Position numbers and translations under genes: made by a program
Notes under the pieces: model-generated
Seen by the model: only the letters and a program-made list of their open reading frames with translations
The model's database searches: none
Told to the model about the DNA's origin: nothing
In this document: in pieces, positions 34,108 to 46,054 of the stretch
How positions within the stretch are numbered: the stretch's first letter is position 1
How the letters are laid out: the number at the start of each line of letters is the position of its first letter
Source of the DNA: Chrysopilus asiliformis
Taxonomy: Eukaryota; Arthropoda; Insecta; Diptera; Rhagionidae
Reading direction: 5' to 3'
Assembly: GCA_964034945.1 (NCBI GenBank)
Contig: OZ035963.1
Location: forward strand, 41,315,090 to 41,379,089
DNA: 64,000 nucleotides

Positions 34108-35313
34108 GAATAATTAGAGCTATAAAAATCAATATCTTAGATATACATATGTACATATGTATATATGTTACAAGAGAATATTAAGAAATTTACATTAATT
34201 CGACGATTGAAAGTTATATTATCGGTGATATTATCGGCAAGTTGATAATTGAAAAAAGCATTTTACCACTTGGGGAGCTTTCAGAAGACGCTCAGGAATC
34301 GAAAAATAAAGACTACAGACATTTTAGACTAACCAGTGGCGGCTCGTGTATATTTGAAATGAGGAGGCAAAGTTTTTTTTTAGTTCTATAAAATTTTTTA
34401 TGATACGACCACAGAACTATATAACATAGAACAACTGTCACCATACAAAGCTCTGCTGAAAAATGGTCCCAAAAATATTTCCCTCTTTATCGTACTTGAA
34501 CGCATTCACTGAACTGTATAAGGTCGCGAAATTCAAATTTCGTTTGCCGCGAAATTCAAATTTCACAAGTTTGAGACTAACTTTAGGCGCCGTAAAAAAA
34601 TCTCTTCATAGAGGCTAGCCTCCGATTCGTACAAATACTTTCATACAGCTTTTGCTAAGCAGAAGCATAGAAAAATATACCTACTTAAATAGAACTTTTG
34701 CTCAGAACTAAATTGTTGAAATATTTCCCCTAAAATGAGGGGAAAGTCGCGCTATCTCTTCTTTGCAGCGCGAGCAAAGGCGTCTCGCTTCGCATTTGAG
34801 AGGGAATGAGAAAATATATGTCATGTTTATAAATGTTGAGAACCAATATTGCCAGATATATATTAATGTTTAGTACAAGGAAAAAAATATTTTTGCAATC
34901 CGTAAATGAAGTAAATGTTTTCAGACTTTTTAATTATAAATAGTGTTAACATTACGAAATTTAGTAAAACTCTTCAATACACTTTTGTTTGTAACTTTTT
35001 TTTCGATCCAAACCCCTGTACAAATAGTTTAAAAAACGCTGGTTTTCAGTTAAAATGAAGAGCATTATAGAGAATTTTCAACTTCTCTATAATGCTCTTT
35101 GCAAGAGTGGAAAAGAAATATTAACGTTTGGTTATTTTTTGTCCATGATTTGTGTTTTGTTAAGTTGAATAAGAGCGAAAATAAAATGTTTTCTGCTCAA
35201 GTCATACTTCATTTAATATTATCCTAACAATGAAATTAGTTTGCAGAAGGGTAATAGGAGTTTAGTTTCAGTTATTTTTTTAGGTACGCCATTTTGAAGG
35301 TATAAAAGGAGTA

Positions 35314-36111
35314 CAGTAATCCCCCGCTATACGGACGCTCGTTTTACGGAAATTCGAAGTTACGGACATGACTAATATAGGAACAAATTCGCTATACGGA
35401 TAAAAAAATTCGCTATTACGGACAAAAAAATTTTTTTTTGAATCACAGAAAAAAATCAAGAAAAAGAAAAAGAAAAAATGTTGTATTTATTGTAAATGTA
35501 CATACTTAATTTCCCCGAAATTTCTGACACATTTTGTGTATACACAAAAGAGAATTAAAAAAAGGCAATAAAAAACTGCAGTGCGGTGTATTTTTAAAAA
35601 ATCTATTTGCTATTCTTAAGCGAGAACTCCAATTGGGCAGAGGCAGCAGCAGCAGCAGAATCTGCTTTCTGTCCCACAATGAAATTTGAATTCTGACGAA
35701 ACTAGCAGAAACCTACGTAAAAACAGCTACGTTTTTTTGTCCGCGGCATGATTTGTCCCATAATATTTTGTTGGTTTTAACATATTCAATTGATTTATGC
35801 TCCATTTCAAGTAGTATAAATATTTTTTTTCTATAATTATATAGTTTTCTCATTATTCTAGTGGTTAAATAATTATTTTAATATATTATACTAATCTGTT
35901 TCATATTACGGATTTTATTGGTACGCATCTATCTATTTTTAATACGATCTTATACTAAAATAGGTTTCTTTCTACGGACATTTCTATTGATTGGAACACA
36001 TCTATTTATTCCCAGTACAATCTCATACTAAAATAGGTTTCGTTTTACGGATTTTCGATACACGGACAGTTTCCGTAGAACGCATCCCGTCCGTAAAGCG
36101 GGGGATTACTG
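35314..36111. mobile_element. pogo/Tigger-type MITE (798 bp), TA-flanked
   Basis: The ends CAGTAATCCCCCGCTATACG and the inverse (GCGGGGGATTACTG) resemble pogo/Tigger termini, and TA flanks both sides. The interior repeats ACGGA motifs (GATTTTACGG, TTCGCTATTACGGAC). An AGCAGCAGCAGCAG stretch lies at 35,646. No transposase. Confidence 0.85.
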
Positions 36112-37119
36112 TATAACAAATGTTAGGTTGTATTTTAGAATAGGGTATACAAAAACATCCATAAATTTTAAATTTGGCGCTATTTTTAGTTTAGGTACAA
36201 ATAAAAGTTATATGACAATACCATCTATTTGACAGTTCTCGTGTTTATAATTGAAGCCAGTTTTCACGTTTCGGTTTTCATCGAATTTTGTTTAATTTAC
36301 TGACTTAATTCGCGCAAACTAAATTAATTTCGATGCAAAACTCACCGCTTATTAATGATAAAAACATAAAATAACGTGACATGCTGTGGAAATGTGAAAA
36401 AATGTGACTAAATGTGACTTTTCGGACGGTAAAATCTCTTTGGGGATAATCAGAAATCTCTTTGGGGCTATTCAGAAAAAATGCTTCACTCACGGACACT
36501 GTAGATGTGCAGATTCTGTCTTCCTGTTATTCTTATTCGTAGGATAAGATACTGAAACATAAACAAATAGTTCAAAACAAAAAATCCGCTTGCTTCTCAC
36601 CTCAACTTGCCTTGTATGTTCTGGTACAATTGACAAAGAGGGTCGGGTGTAAGAGAAAATGTCAAATAGAAATTTCAGGGATGTGCAAAGTTTTAGTACA
36701 CGCATGAATTTGCATTTTAGTACAACAAAACAGTTTAAGTGCAATTTTTCCATTGTAATTCAATTTTTTCCGCATTAAGAATCTTTAGTAAAATTCCTTT
36801 CACCATAAACATGACTAAAAAACACTTAAACAGTTAAAACCATACTAAAAATTTTTGTTTTGCTCCATACTTTAGAGAAATTTTTAACGTTTGGAATATA
36901 GCTGACTAACCCTGATTGCTTGCTTTTAGCACTTTTTTTTATGTTTCCTATCTGATGAATGTGGTAAAGAGAGAAAGTATATAAAATTCCTAAGTTCATC
37001 CCGCTTCCTCTTACACTGGTATATGGAAAACCCCTGAAGCGACAGTTCTATTTAAGTATATTTTTCTATGGCAGAAGCATAACCGCATATAGAATCCGAA
37101 CACCAATCTCCGTAAAAAA

Positions 37120-37211
37120 ATCTCTTCATAGAGGCTAGCCTCCGATGCTTGTGCTTAGCAAAAGCTGTATGAAAGTATTTGTACGAATCGGAGGCTAGCC
37201 TCTATGAAGAG
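37120..37211. repeat. Foldback with 26-bp perfect arms
   Basis: The arms at 37,120-37,145 and 37,186-37,211 (TCTCTTCATAGAGGCTAGCC...) are exact reverse complements around a 40-nt spacer. The left arm and spacer match 34,600-34,660, where the second arm is not present. Confidence 0.9.
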
Positions 37212-37890
37212 AATTTGTAGTTTATGTTTTAGAGAATTCGACATTAGAGAATAGGATTTTCTTTTAAATTATTATTTTCTGAACATACAGATTTTTATTC
37301 AGTCCATTATGGTATAAAAAATTAAAGGCATACGTTAGAAAAACATTTTTATAAAATGTTATGAGGAGGCAATGCCTCCGTTGCCTCCCCTATAAAGCCG
37401 CCACTGAGACTAACCAACACTAGAAAAAACGATAGAATCAACCAAAATGAAGATTTGATGAATACTTCTATCGTCAGATCCATTTTTGGCTTCTCTGCGT
37501 TCTAAATGGACAAATGCAAAAGATGAATTGGATGACGAGGAAGATCAAGAAATCCTACAATTGTTAAAATTCGACGAAGATCAAGACATTATTAGAATAT
37601 AATTTTTCCTCAACTTAATATAATTTTAGCCATGTGTATTTGTATCAAATTGTATTAAAATAATCGTATTAAAAAAAAGTTGTCTTTAAAAATCGTATAT
37701 TTTTTTATAACATTTAAAAAACAACTTTAAAACAAAACCAAAAAAAATATTACAACAACAAATACTATAGTTTTGATTATTTCATCATATAGGGTATTAA
37801 AGTTGCTCCTATTCGATTTTCATGTACTGACGATATATGTAAAATGCCATTCTAAATATTTTCGTCATTAATGATTTTTTCTGTACGACC

Positions 37891-40223
37891 AACCGTTCTC
37901 GAGATTTTGGTAATTTTTGATTTTAAATGCTGATTGGTGGGGGAGGGGAGAGGAGGGGGCGATCAGATTATCAGGAAATAAAGCTTGGATATTTATCTAG
38001 CCAACAAAAAAATCCCCATTCAAAAATATTGATCTGTTCAAAAGTTATGTATTTTTGGCCACATAGTGCGCCGTATCTCAGAACAAGGGTGATTGTATTC
38101 ATGAAAAATTTCAACCTCTTAATTTTGCCTGAAAAACATTTTTTTTTTTATTTATTTAGCCATACAGAGATATACAATCTCAGAGACAATTTACATATTT
38201 TCTTAGAATTAGAATAAAATTACTTTTTAAAATGTTTAATCATGATTGTAAAATTGCCTTTAATACGTCTGATGATACATTAAAGTCGATTAAGTTATAA
38301 TATTTATCAAAAGAATTGCACATTAGAGTTACAGGTGCACTTTTTCCATACGATGTCCTTGAAAAATTCGTGTAGAAAAATTTTATATCGCGCGTGTTTC
38401 TAGGTTTACAGTGAATATTTAAATCTGATAATAAATTCGGGGCATCCACTTCATTGATCAATAATTTATGAATGAATATACACTGTAAAACTTCCCGTCT
38501 TTTGCTTAAAGTGGATAGACCCAGCAAAGAGAGTCTTTGTTCATAAGGCGGTAGGTTTAGTACATCAACCCAAGGTAGCTTACGGAGAGCAAACCTAAGG
38601 AATCTTTTTTGAACCTTCTCAATTCTTAAAATATGTGTAGAGCAGGTAGGAGACCAGACGATACATGCAACCGTTCTCGAGATTTTGGTAATTTTTGATT
38701 TTAAATGCTGATGGGTGGGGGAGGGGAGAGGAGGGGGCGATCAGATTATCAGGAAATAAAGCTTGGATATTTATCTAGCCAACAAAAAAATCCCCATTCA
38801 AAAATATTGATCTGTTCAAAAGTTATGTATTTTTGGCCGCATAGTGCGCCGTATCTCAGAACAAGGGTGATTGTATTCATGAAAAATTTCAACCTCTTAA
38901 TTTTGCCTGAAAAACATTTTTTTTTATTTATTTAGCCATACAGAGATATACAATCTCAGAGACAATTTACATATTTTCTTAGAATTAGAATAAAATTACT
39001 TTTTAAAATGTTTAATCATGATTGTAAAATTGCCTTTAATACGTCTGATGATACATTAAAGTCGATTAAGTTATAATATTTATCAAAAGAATTGCACATT
39101 AGAGTTACAGGTGCATTTTTTCCATACGATGTCCTTGAAAAATTCGTGTAGAAAAATTTTATATCGCGCGTGTTTCTAGGTTTACAGTGAATATTTAAAT
39201 CTGATAATAAATTCGGGGCATCCACTTCATTGATCAATAATTTATAAATGAATATACACTGTAAAACTTCCCGTCTTTTGCTTAAAGTGGATAGACCCAG
39301 CAAAGAGAGTCTTTGTTCATAAGGCGGTAGGTTTAGTACATCAACCCAAGGTAGCTTACGGAGAGCAAACCTAAGGAATCTTTTTTGAACCTTCTCAATT
39401 CTTAAAATATGTGTAGAGCAGGTAGGAGACCAGACGATACATGCAACCGTTCTCGAGATTTTGGTAATTTTTGATTTTAAATGCTGATGGGTGGGGGAGG
39501 GGAGAGGAGGGGGCGATCAGATTATCAGGAAATAAAGCTTGGATATTTATCTAGCCAACAAAAAAATCCCCATTCAAAAATATTGATCTGTTCAAAAGTT
39601 ATGTATTTTTGGCCGCATAGTGCGCCGTATCTCAGAACAAGGGTGATTGTATTCATGAAAAATTTCAACCTCTTAATTTTGCCTGAAAAACATTTTTTTT
39701 GTTATTTATTTAGCCATACAGAGATATACAATCTCAGAGACAATTTACATATTTTCTTAGAATTAGAATAAAATTACTTTTTAAAATGTTTAATCATGAT
39801 TGTAAAATTGCCTTTAATACGTCTGATGATACATTAAAGTCGATTAAGTTATAATATTTATCAAAAGAATTGCACATTAGAGTTACAGGTGCATTTTTTC
39901 CATACGATGTCCTTGAAAAATTCGTGTAGAAAAATTTTATATCGCGCGTGTTTCTAGGTTTACAGTGAATATTTAAATCTGATAATAAATTCGGGGCATC
40001 CACTTCATTGATCAATAATTTATAAATGAATATACACTGTAAAACTTCCCGTCTTTTGCTTAAAGTGGATAGACCCAGCAAAGAGAGTCTTTGTTCATAA
40101 GGCGGTAGGTTTAGTACATCAACCCAAGGTAGCTTACGGAGAGCAAACCTAAGGAATCTTTTTTGAACCTTCTCAATTCTTAAAATATGTGTAGAGCAGG
40201 TAGGAGACCAGACGATACATGCA
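37891..40223. repeat. Tandem triplication of a 776-778 bp unit (LINE 3' end plus flank)
   Basis: Units start at 37,891, 38,669 and 39,445. Each has about 190 bp of family C flank (CCGTTCTCGAGATTTTGG, ATGCTGAT[T/G]GGTGGGGGAGG) followed by the LINE 3' end in reverse, including its last roughly 145 codons. The junctions (ATACATGCAACCGTTCTC at 38,661 and 39,437) join LINE sequence to flank at a 2-bp CA overlap. Copies 2 and 3 share differences from copy 1 (GATGGG, GGCCGCATAG, TTTATAAATG). Each copy has a different poly-T length, so slippage followed or accompanied duplication. Confidence 0.95.
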
Positions 40224-41713
40224 TATTCTAGAATAGGTCTCACAAATGCGTTATAAAGAGACACTATTGCATACGGGTCAGATAATTCGGACGAAAATCT
40301 TTTAATCATGCCTAATGTTCGGAATGCACGGTTGATAACAGATTCCCGATGGAGATCAAATCCTAATTTATGATCCAATAATACTCCAAGATCCTTGACA
40401 GAACTCACCCTACTTATTTTATTATAATCGAGCATATAGTCAACGGAATAAAAATTAGACTTACGATAATAGGTAATTATACTACATTTGCTTAAGTTTA
40501 AGACTAGAAAGTTTTTGTTACACCAGATAAAAAAATTATTTAAGTCATATTGGAGTTGGTTAGTGTCATTTAGATTAGAGATCGCTTTGTACATTTTAAA
40601 ATCGTCAGCATACATTAAAATAAGAGAATAAATTAAGACATATACTACATCATTAACAAATAATATAAATAACAGAGGGCCAATATGGCTACCCTGGAGA
40701 ACACCGGATGTGACCAATATTACTTCAGATAAAACATTTCGGAATTGCACATATTGCAGCCGTCCAGATAAATAAGATAAGATCCATAATAAAAGTTTGT
40801 CAGGAAAACTGAGTACACGTAACTTAAAAATTAATAGACCGTAGTCAATTCTGTCAAAGGCCTTGGAGAAATCTGTGTAGACCGTGTCAACCTGTTCATG
40901 ATCAAGGAATTTCGAAACTGTGAAATTAACAAATTCGCATAAGTTTGTGGATGTGGAACGCTGTTTTACAAAACCATGTTGATTTATACTTAAAATATTT
41001 TTGCAGAAAGGGTACATTTTGTCAGTGATTAAACATTCAAAAAGTTTGGGTATGGCCGATAGTTTTGCAATACAGCGATAATTTTCCACTTGATCTCTAT
41101 TTCCTGTCTTATGTAAGGGTATCACAAACGAGGATTTCCATAAGTCAGGAAAACTGCTTTCTTTTAGAGACCAGTTAAACAAAAAAGTTAATATTTGAAA
41201 TATAGCAGAGGAGCATTTTTTTAATACAATTGATGGTATCCCGTCTGGTCCCGGGGAGTAATTTTCTTCCAAATTCAATAGCCCCTGTAAAACCGTATCT
41301 TCATCCAATGAGAAATCTGGGATACTAACTTTATTGAGGGAATCAAGATAGGAAAAATAATCATAGTCAATTGAGTTGTTACTGGACATATAAGCTTCTC
41401 CAAAATAAGAAGCGAACATATTTGCTATATCTAAATTTTTACTTGAAGAAACATTATTATACTTAAATGTGTTAGGATAGCCATCGGTTTTTCGTTTAAA
41501 GTTCATGTAACTCCAAAATTTCTTAGGATTACTTTTCATTTCTTGCTGAATATCATTTATGTATTCCTTATGACGAAATAGAATATATTTCTTTAATTCG
41601 CTTCGATTAAGACTGTAGTTTAAGTAGTCGTCATGTTTTTTACTTTGTCTCCATTTTTTGAAGGAACGGTTTTTCAGGTTTATTAGTATTTTTTTTAGTA
41701 TTTTTATTTCATT
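39700..41713 (-). mobile_element. 5'-truncated LINE with near-intact RT frame (Jockey/CR1-like)
   Basis: The minus-strand frame is open from about 41,712 to the stop at 39,794; an internal ATG at 41,539 gives 581 residues. RT landmarks: YSPGPDGIPS, SFPDLWKSSFVIPLHKTG, INQHGFVKQRST, YTDFSKAFDRIDY (motif A), GVLQGSHIGPLLFILFVND, and LMYADDFKMYK (catalytic YADD). The C-terminal HILRIEKVQKRFLRFALRKL segment is typical of Jockey/CR1-group LINEs. The endonuclease and ORF1 are missing, consistent with 5' truncation on insertion. The 3' end is TATGGCTAAATAAATAA plus an A-run. It inserted into family C, whose interrupted half resumes at 41,716. Confidence 0.9.
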
Positions 41714-41715
41714 AT

Positions 41716-41815
41716 TTCCCGATCACTCCTTAGCAGATTGAAGTCATATTAGGTACAAAAATGTCTTTCTATCTGTCAGTCGGTGTACAAGATTTCTCAA
41801 AAACTAATAGAGCTA
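41716..41815 (+). repeat. Unexpanded paralogue of the octamer array (family C)
   Basis: Reads TTTCCCGATCACTCCTTAGC...AAAAATGTCTTTCTATCTGTCAGTCGGTGTACAAGATTTCTC...AATAGAGCTAG. These are the two flanks of the giant array, separated here by one TGTCAGTC. It is the direct comparison for the array at 7389-18,580. Confidence 0.95.
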
Positions 41816-42253
41816 GAGTAGCGTGACCATTTTTTTTTGAGCCAATGGGGGATAAACTGGGGGGATAAAGGGGGATAAAAAATAAAAATGAAAAAAATTG
41901 TATCAATAAATCAAAATATTGATTTTTTATTTATGTTTTTCAATTTCAAGCACAAACTGATGATGAACTTGTCGATTCATTGTATTTTTCTTGAGAAGAG
42001 ATTTGTTTCAACATATCTTTGCCCTTTTTCAAATAATCGAAAAACTCCAAACACCTGAGATTGATATTGTTTTTGGTAGATGTATGAACAAATCGACTAT
42101 TAGATCAAATTTTGTTTGATTGTGTTAATAGGAATAGTATTTATAACATACATTTAACATAATAAAAGTAAAAACAGAACTATATTTCAAACCAATTTAT
42201 AGTTTGAGTCTATAAATCTGTTATTTTATTAAATTCGTAACTATAAAAATTTG
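41816..42253. other. AT-rich spacer, no gene seen
   Basis: Contains a short G-rich run (GGGGGATAAA repeated three times near 41,850) and long AT stretches. Nothing recognisable between the family C copy and the 3' end of the SREK1IP1-like gene. Confidence 0.5.
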
Positions 42254-42263
42254 TTTATTTATT
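42254..42263 (-). terminator. Polyadenylation signal of the SREK1IP1-like gene
   Basis: Two overlapping AATAAA hexamers on the minus strand lie about 10-15 nt past the stop codon at 42,273-42,275. Confidence 0.55.
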
Positions 42264-42272
42264 TTCGAACTT

Positions 42273-42765
<493 letters not shown>

Positions 42766-44261
42766 TTATGCCCTGTAAAGCTCCTTATTTCTGTGATTTG
42801 TGATTTGGTTGTTAAAGTTTAATCTAAGGATAAAATTAAATATTTATCTTTATAAAATCTTTAATATATTGCGCTTAATTCTATTTTTACTTCAATCTAT
42901 TGTAGTAAAACTAGGCAAAGGCTACAACGGAATAAGCATGTGAAATTCGCTCCTACTCCAATTTGGCTGAAATTTTTTTTGGAGCAGCTTATCGTCGTAA
43001 AAAATTCATACTTTTGGAGGAAAAAATTTTTATTTAAAATAAATGTTTTTGGACAAACCGTATGTTCGATTTGTCTGAAATTTTGCTATATTGTATTTGT
43101 ACTCACTTTTCATTATAAAAAAAATTATGATCATCTTCCAATATAGTTTCTCAAGAAAAAACATTACTTAATTTTTCAGAAATTTTTTGTCCTGTTCTAC
43201 AGCTTTCTCGTCAAAGATTTGTCGCATGTATGTATATGTGTAATTTCTGTGGTAATTTGCCAAAACTTGATAACTACATTTTTTAAATTTTGAACGAAGC
43301 AATTTCAAAATCTAAAAAAAATATGACATGATCAAATTTTTAGTAAGTTTGTTAATTTATTTTAAACGTTAATTTAAACTTTAAAATAACCAGCCAAAGG
43401 ATAGTTTTGTCATGTCATATTTTTTTTAAATTTTGAAATTGCTTCGTTCAAAATTTGAAAAATGTGGTTATCAAGTTTTGGCAAATTACCACAGATTTGT
43501 CGTATGAAGATGTGTAAAATTTCAGGGTGATCGGGCGTGGGAACATATTTTTTTCAACAAAATATGTTGGGATATCAACAAAATTAGGTGAAATTGATGC
43601 TAAAACGTACTGTCGATTAAAAATGTGTCTTATTTTTCAAAGATTTTCGATTAAAGATTCGATTAAAAAATATCACCAACAATAGAAATTTGGAGTAAAA
43701 GAAAATCTTGAAATCCATAACGAATTATCCAATTTAGTTAGTTTTTGACATTTTAGAGAGATTTGTGTTTTAGGAAAACAAAATTAAATGCTCTCCCATC
43801 CATCACATTAATTTTTTTATGAAAGTAACATAAGCTGCGTTCCCGATCGATGTAAAAATTACTGCGCAGTACTGCGGAATGTTCGCTGAAGTATATTTTC
43901 AAGTGCAATTTTGACAAAAATATCTGGCCGAGCTTCATAAGTTTTCCAATATGTGATAATTCAGGTTTTAAGGTTAGATTGAATTGTCACTTTTGTTTGT
44001 TTTCATGCATTATAACTTTTCAGCTATGAAAGAAAATATTTGATCTGAAGTAAAAATTTGCTCCAGAATAAAATTAAATTGCAATTACTGTGTTGGGACA
44101 ACCACTCGAATGTCCAATCCCTCTAAATTGGGGTATATGTTGAACCGAAATTGTATTTTGTTTCTGATCTCGAAATTATGGCGAAACCATACGAAATATG
44201 GTCTTTCCCCTCATTACAGGTCAATTTTTGACATGGATACGTCTTGGATTTTGGTTATGGG

Positions 44262-45033
44262 TAGGGATGCAACATCGTTCATAAAACCTCGATATATCGA
44301 AAATCGATGTTTTTTTTAAGGCCATCAATGTCAAAAAACATCGTCCTGAAAGCATCGATACCTCGATGTTTTTCCGATGTTTTAAAAAAGTTAAATTTTA
44401 TAAATAATTTAGCCACCTGGCGGATGCTCTACTGTGGGTGGAGGGCACCCAGGTAGAATTGACACGGTTTTAATTCTTCTTATACGTTGAACGACCAAAA
44501 ACCCGTTAGTTTTCGAGATATTCGCAAAAAACTATTTTTTTTGAAATACCGGCATATCTTCATAACGGAGTTCTCGTAAAAGACATAAATGTAGCAAATT
44601 TTATTGTCTCCAAGTTTTGTTATACATAAGACTACTGGAAAATGGTTAATTTCGGAATAAATCGCAAAAAACCGCATAGTTTTTAAAAAGCCGCCGTTTT
44701 GGTTACTTCCGGTTAACGGATTTCCACATCAGGACCAAACTTCTCTGTAAAATTTGATGGCTAGCTCTGGTATTTTTTGCAAAATCTTATAGAAAGATGA
44801 AACCGAAAATTGATAGCAAAGAAAATTTGAAACAAATCTTTAAGTCGAGTGGCTATATTAAATCAGCTAAAATTAGTTTCGCTACTAATTTTATGAAGAG
44901 TAATGTTCTAACATCGTGGATAGCAACATCGATACCTCGATATATCGGCCTGTTCAACATCGAGGTTAAAACTCGATATTTTTCAACGATACCTCGATGT
45001 TTTCAAAACATCGAAGTATCGTTGGCATCCCTA
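44262..45033. mobile_element. hAT-type MITE G (772 bp) in repeat F
   Basis: The ends TAGGGATGCAAC and the inverse TTGGCATCCCTA are flanked by GTTATGGG on both sides (44,254-44,261; 45,034-45,041). TAGGGATG plus an 8-bp duplication is typical of hAT. Copy 2 of F reads TTGGTTATGGGGGTACAAAT without it (57,361). The ends repeat CATCGATACCTCGATGTTTT words. An inverted family C fragment fills the middle. Confidence 0.9.
44463..44795 (-). repeat. Family C fragment inside MITE G
   Basis: On the minus strand it reads AAGATTTTGCAAAAAATACC...GAGCTAGC...GTGGAAATCCGTTAACCGGA...CCAAAACGGCGG, matching the right flank of the octamer array (18,585-18,920). The microsatellite side is not included. Confidence 0.75.
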
Positions 45034-45241
45034 GTTATGGGGTACAAATTAGAAAATCGGCTTGCTGCCATGATAACAAATTTGCAATCGATGATACTCG
45101 ATAGTTTTTGGTCATGAATCAAATACAACATGACCACAATTTTTGGTTATGGGGTACAAATTAGAAAATCGGCTTGCTGCCATGATAACAAATTTGCAAT
45201 CGATGATACTCGATAGTTGTATTTGATTCATGGTTTGTGGT

Positions 45242-45521
45242 CACGGCATAGAGACAAACAAGGTATGCTGTAAACTCAAATCTGACATTTCGTTGCTACG
45301 TCACTTGTGCCGATTAGTACGTCAAGTGCAGAAGGAATTTTGTATTTTGGTTGTTTTTTTTTAAATTTGTGCGATCTAAATAAGATATTTGTAAATTAGT
45401 GGACTGATTGCATTAAATAGTGATCAATAAACATAAAAATTAATTAAAAAAAATCGGCACAAATGACGTCACACCTGACTATCAAAAGTTTACAGCATAC
45501 CTTGTTTGTCTGTATGCCGTG
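45242..45521. mobile_element. TIR MITE E, copy 2 (280 bp)
   Basis: Same 280-bp length and ends as copy 1. It is flanked by GTTTGTGGT on both sides, and the empty site GATAGTTTGTGGTGACATCC exists at 57,431. The 9-bp match here (8 bp at copy 1) leaves the exact duplication length open. Confidence 0.92.
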
Positions 45522-45600
45522 GTTTGTGGTGACATCCCAACAGAAACTGTGTTATAAAATGCGGCCTACATTAAAGCATTGTTTAGGGTATTTTGTTATG

Positions 45601-46054
45601 TACCTCCCAAAAAAGAACCGGACATCCCAAAAAAGAACCGGTTAAACCGGATACCCGGTGTTTTTGCTTCGGTTAACCGGTTTTTTTCGGTGTTTTTTTT
45701 GCACGGTTATACCCGGTGTTTTTTTTAAAGCCAAAAACCGATCATCTTTTTTGTACGGAAAAATAATTTAAAACCAATTTTCGTGCAACTGATTTGTTAG
45801 AAACACTTCTTTTTAGGCACTCTAAACCAAATACAATATTATATTGTGCCATTTATGGCCTCTTAATGGTTTATATGCCACTTCACGACTTTTGTTTATA
45901 TTATAGTGTATTTGTTGCGTATAAGGCCTAACCTACCCAATTTGAACAAAACGGGTTTTCGGTGTTTTAATAACCGGTTTTTTGGACCCGGTTTAAACCG
46001 AAGTCTTATAAACCGGTTTAACCGAAAACCGGTTTTTTAAAAAATTTGACATCC
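45601..46054. mobile_element. CCGG-rich hAT-like fragment in repeat F
   Basis: F copy 2 reads TTTTGTTATGTTAAACTATG (57,795). Copy 1 has about 450 bp between TTGTTATG and TATGTTAAACTATG. The right end ...TTTGACATCCCTA is the inverse of TAGGGATGTCAAA, a common hAT terminus. The left end is not a clean match. The interior is made of repeated AACCGGTT palindromic words (CGGTTTAACCGAAAACCGGT). Confidence 0.65.

Larger units (their letters stand above)
34334..37406. mobile_element. hAT element J (3,073 bp), non-coding, with a nested Tigger-type MITE
   Basis: The termini CAGTGGCGGCTCG and ...AGCCGCCACTG are inverted, typical of hAT, and AGACTAAC flanks both ends (34,326-34,333 and 37,407-37,414), an 8-bp duplication. 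GAGGAGGCAA occurs near both ends in the same orientation. No transposase remains. Inside lie a TA-flanked MITE (35,314-36,111), a foldback (37,120-37,211) and a second partial copy of that foldback at 34,588-34,660. Part of the left interior (34,405-34,600) recurs inverted at 58,108-58,305. Confidence 0.88.
34240..37601 (+). pseudogene. Unrecognised coding relic interrupted by the hAT element
   Basis: Left of the hAT element, 34,240-34,333 reads KSILPLGELSEDAQESKNKD and on to RHFRLT. Right of it, 37,407-37,601 reads NTRKNDRINQNEDLMNTSIV and then, after a shift, LASLRSKWTNAKDELDDEED ending at a stop. Skipping the element and one 8-bp duplicate joins the halves in frame. The style resembles the C-terminal part of a large insect transposable-element protein, but I cannot name a family. 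The rest of the gene is not visible, since a Helitron and repeats lie upstream. Confidence 0.5.

Noticed and set aside
38240..39303. Two separate 95-codon minus-strand genes (38,240-38,527 and 39,016-39,303)
   Set aside because: They are the C-terminal tail of the LINE protein copied by the tandem triplication, not independent genes.
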